Of a stretch of DNA of 5,892 nucleotides, positions 5,158 through 5,892 are shown piece after piece; positions within the stretch are counted from its first letter, which is position 1; every line of letters begins with the position of its first letter. The translations under genes were made by a program, and so were the position numbers. The stretch lies in assembly GCA_030624945.1 (NCBI GenBank), contig JAUXJB010000107.1, positions 1 through 5,892 of the forward strand, read 5' to 3'. The stretch is from Deltaproteobacteria bacterium. Lineage in GTDB: Bacteria; Myxococcota_A; UBA9160; SZUA-336. The notes under the pieces were generated by a model that was given only the letters and a program-made list of their open reading frames with translations, did not search any database and had not been told where the DNA came from.

Positions 5158-5892
5158 CTAGATTATTGGTTCGGCCGATGAGTGTCCAGCGCGCCTGGCG
5201 ACTTCGGCAGCCGGCCTGCGCAGGTAGCGGAGCTCGACCTTCGCCGCCGGTAGGGAAGCACCGAGACAGGCCAGGCGGGCTCCCAGCGAGCCCACGCTCG
5301 CCGCCCGCGGTCTGGCTTGCTCGTGCCCCAGAATACGCGCCCGGTCCCCGAGCACGGTCTCGATGGTCTCGGCGTAGCGCAGCGCGCCACCTCCCACGAA
5401 CGTGAGAGGCCCTCCCTGATCGGCGAGGGTGGGGATCCACTCCCCCGGATCACAGACGCGCTCATCGGCCAGCGGACACCCGTCCGGCCCGTAGACCCCC
5501 GCGTAGACCTCGCCCCGACGCGCGTCGAGCATCGGGACGATCCGCTCCGCTGCACCGGCGTGGGTCGAGAGCGCCGCGAGGGTCGAAACCGGCACGATTC
5601 GTCGCTCGCTGTCGAAGCACAGGCCCAGAGCCATGGCCAGGCCCACGCGCAGACCCGTGAAGGAGCCGGGGCCGATCGACAGGGCGATCAGATCGAAATC
5701 CTCTAGCCGGCGACCGCTGCGCTCCAGGAGCTCGTCCAGGGCCACCAGCAGGGCGGATGCGCTCCGCTGCGACTCCCCGAAGCTCCGCTCGGCGAGCAGG
5801 CGCGAGTTTTCCAGCAGCGCGACACTGCCGGCCTCGGTCGCTGCTTCGAGAGCGATGATCCCCGTCTGCTGCGAGCCGGCTCCCCTGCTCAC
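5158..5892 (-). CDS. tsaB: tRNA threonylcarbamoyladenosine biosynthesis protein TsaB
   Basis: TsaB is the non-catalytic, ASKHA-fold partner that binds TsaD and TsaE to place t6A at position 37 of ANN-decoding tRNAs. The 244 visible residues have the hallmark SIGPGSFTGLRVGLA (72-86), MLDARRGEVYAGVY (121-134, the family's DAR-x-GEVY segment), a VGGGA loop (166-170) and a closing ELRYLRRPAAEVAR (220-233) comparable to the usual P-x-Y-L-R. The N-terminal strand reads IIALEAATEAGSVALL (12-27), where homologues have roughly LAIDTSTEAASVALL, so the first-strand Asp is Glu16. The first visible codon, GTG at 5892, coincides with the window edge; it may be the true start, but the gene could begin further upstream. 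The length with this GTG fits the family. Confidence 0.93.
   Translation of the reverse strand: MSRGAGSQQTGIIALEAATEAGSVALLENSRLLAERSFGESQRSASALLVALDELLERSGRRLEDFDLIALSIGPGSFTGLRVGLAMALGLCFDSERRIVPVSTLAALSTHAGAAERIVPMLDARRGEVYAGVYGPDGCPLADERVCDPGEWIPTLADQGGPLTFVGGGALRYAETIETVLGDRARILGHEQARPRAASVGSLGARLACLGASLPAAKVELRYLRRPAAEVARRAGHSSAEPII

Overview
The window is a densely packed, GC-rich bacterial chromosome segment in which every supported gene lies on the minus strand, so it is transcribed from right to left. Read in that direction it holds tsaB (tRNA t6A modification, at the right edge), a 73-residue DUF465/YdcH protein, ilvC, pssA, leuA, leuB, and the first 104 codons of an aspartate-semialdehyde dehydrogenase family gene running off the left edge. 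No tRNA, rRNA, mobile element, CRISPR array or plus-strand gene is supported.

Layout. Right part (5116-5892): tsaB, then a 42-base AT-richer gap carrying an imperfect 11-bp direct repeat at a 22-bp period. Middle (4759-5115): the DUF465 gene and a 135-base untranslated stretch with several inverted repeats, ending in a 7-bp hairpin with a GAGA (GNRA-type) loop that touches the ilvC Shine-Dalgarno sequence. Left part (1-4758): ilvC, pssA, leuA, leuB and asd, with gaps or overlaps of only +11, -11, +19 and -1 bases. This tight spacing is what one expects of a single operon.

Function. IlvC acts in the shared Ile/Val pathway. LeuA and LeuB perform the first and third steps of the leucine branch. 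An Asd enzyme would supply the aspartate family, from which threonine and then isoleucine derive. PssA, a membrane phosphatidylserine synthase, sits inside this amino-acid cluster. From general knowledge, a branched-chain amino acid cluster with pssA between ilvC and leuA occurs in deltaproteobacterial lineages such as Geobacter and relatives. The GC-rich composition and this order suggest a high-GC member of the former Deltaproteobacteria or a neighbouring phylum; this is inference, not proof. Compared with the fuller arrangement, ilvB/ilvN and psd are not next to ilvC, and leuC/leuD are not between leuA and leuB.

Most of the window is ordinary core metabolism. The points worth a second look are the asd product, whose phosphate-site region looks more like the Usg paralogue group than a canonical Asd; the structured leader before ilvC; the phased direct repeat before the DUF465 gene; and active-site-region substitutions in LeuB and TsaB. 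No previously undescribed system is convincingly present.
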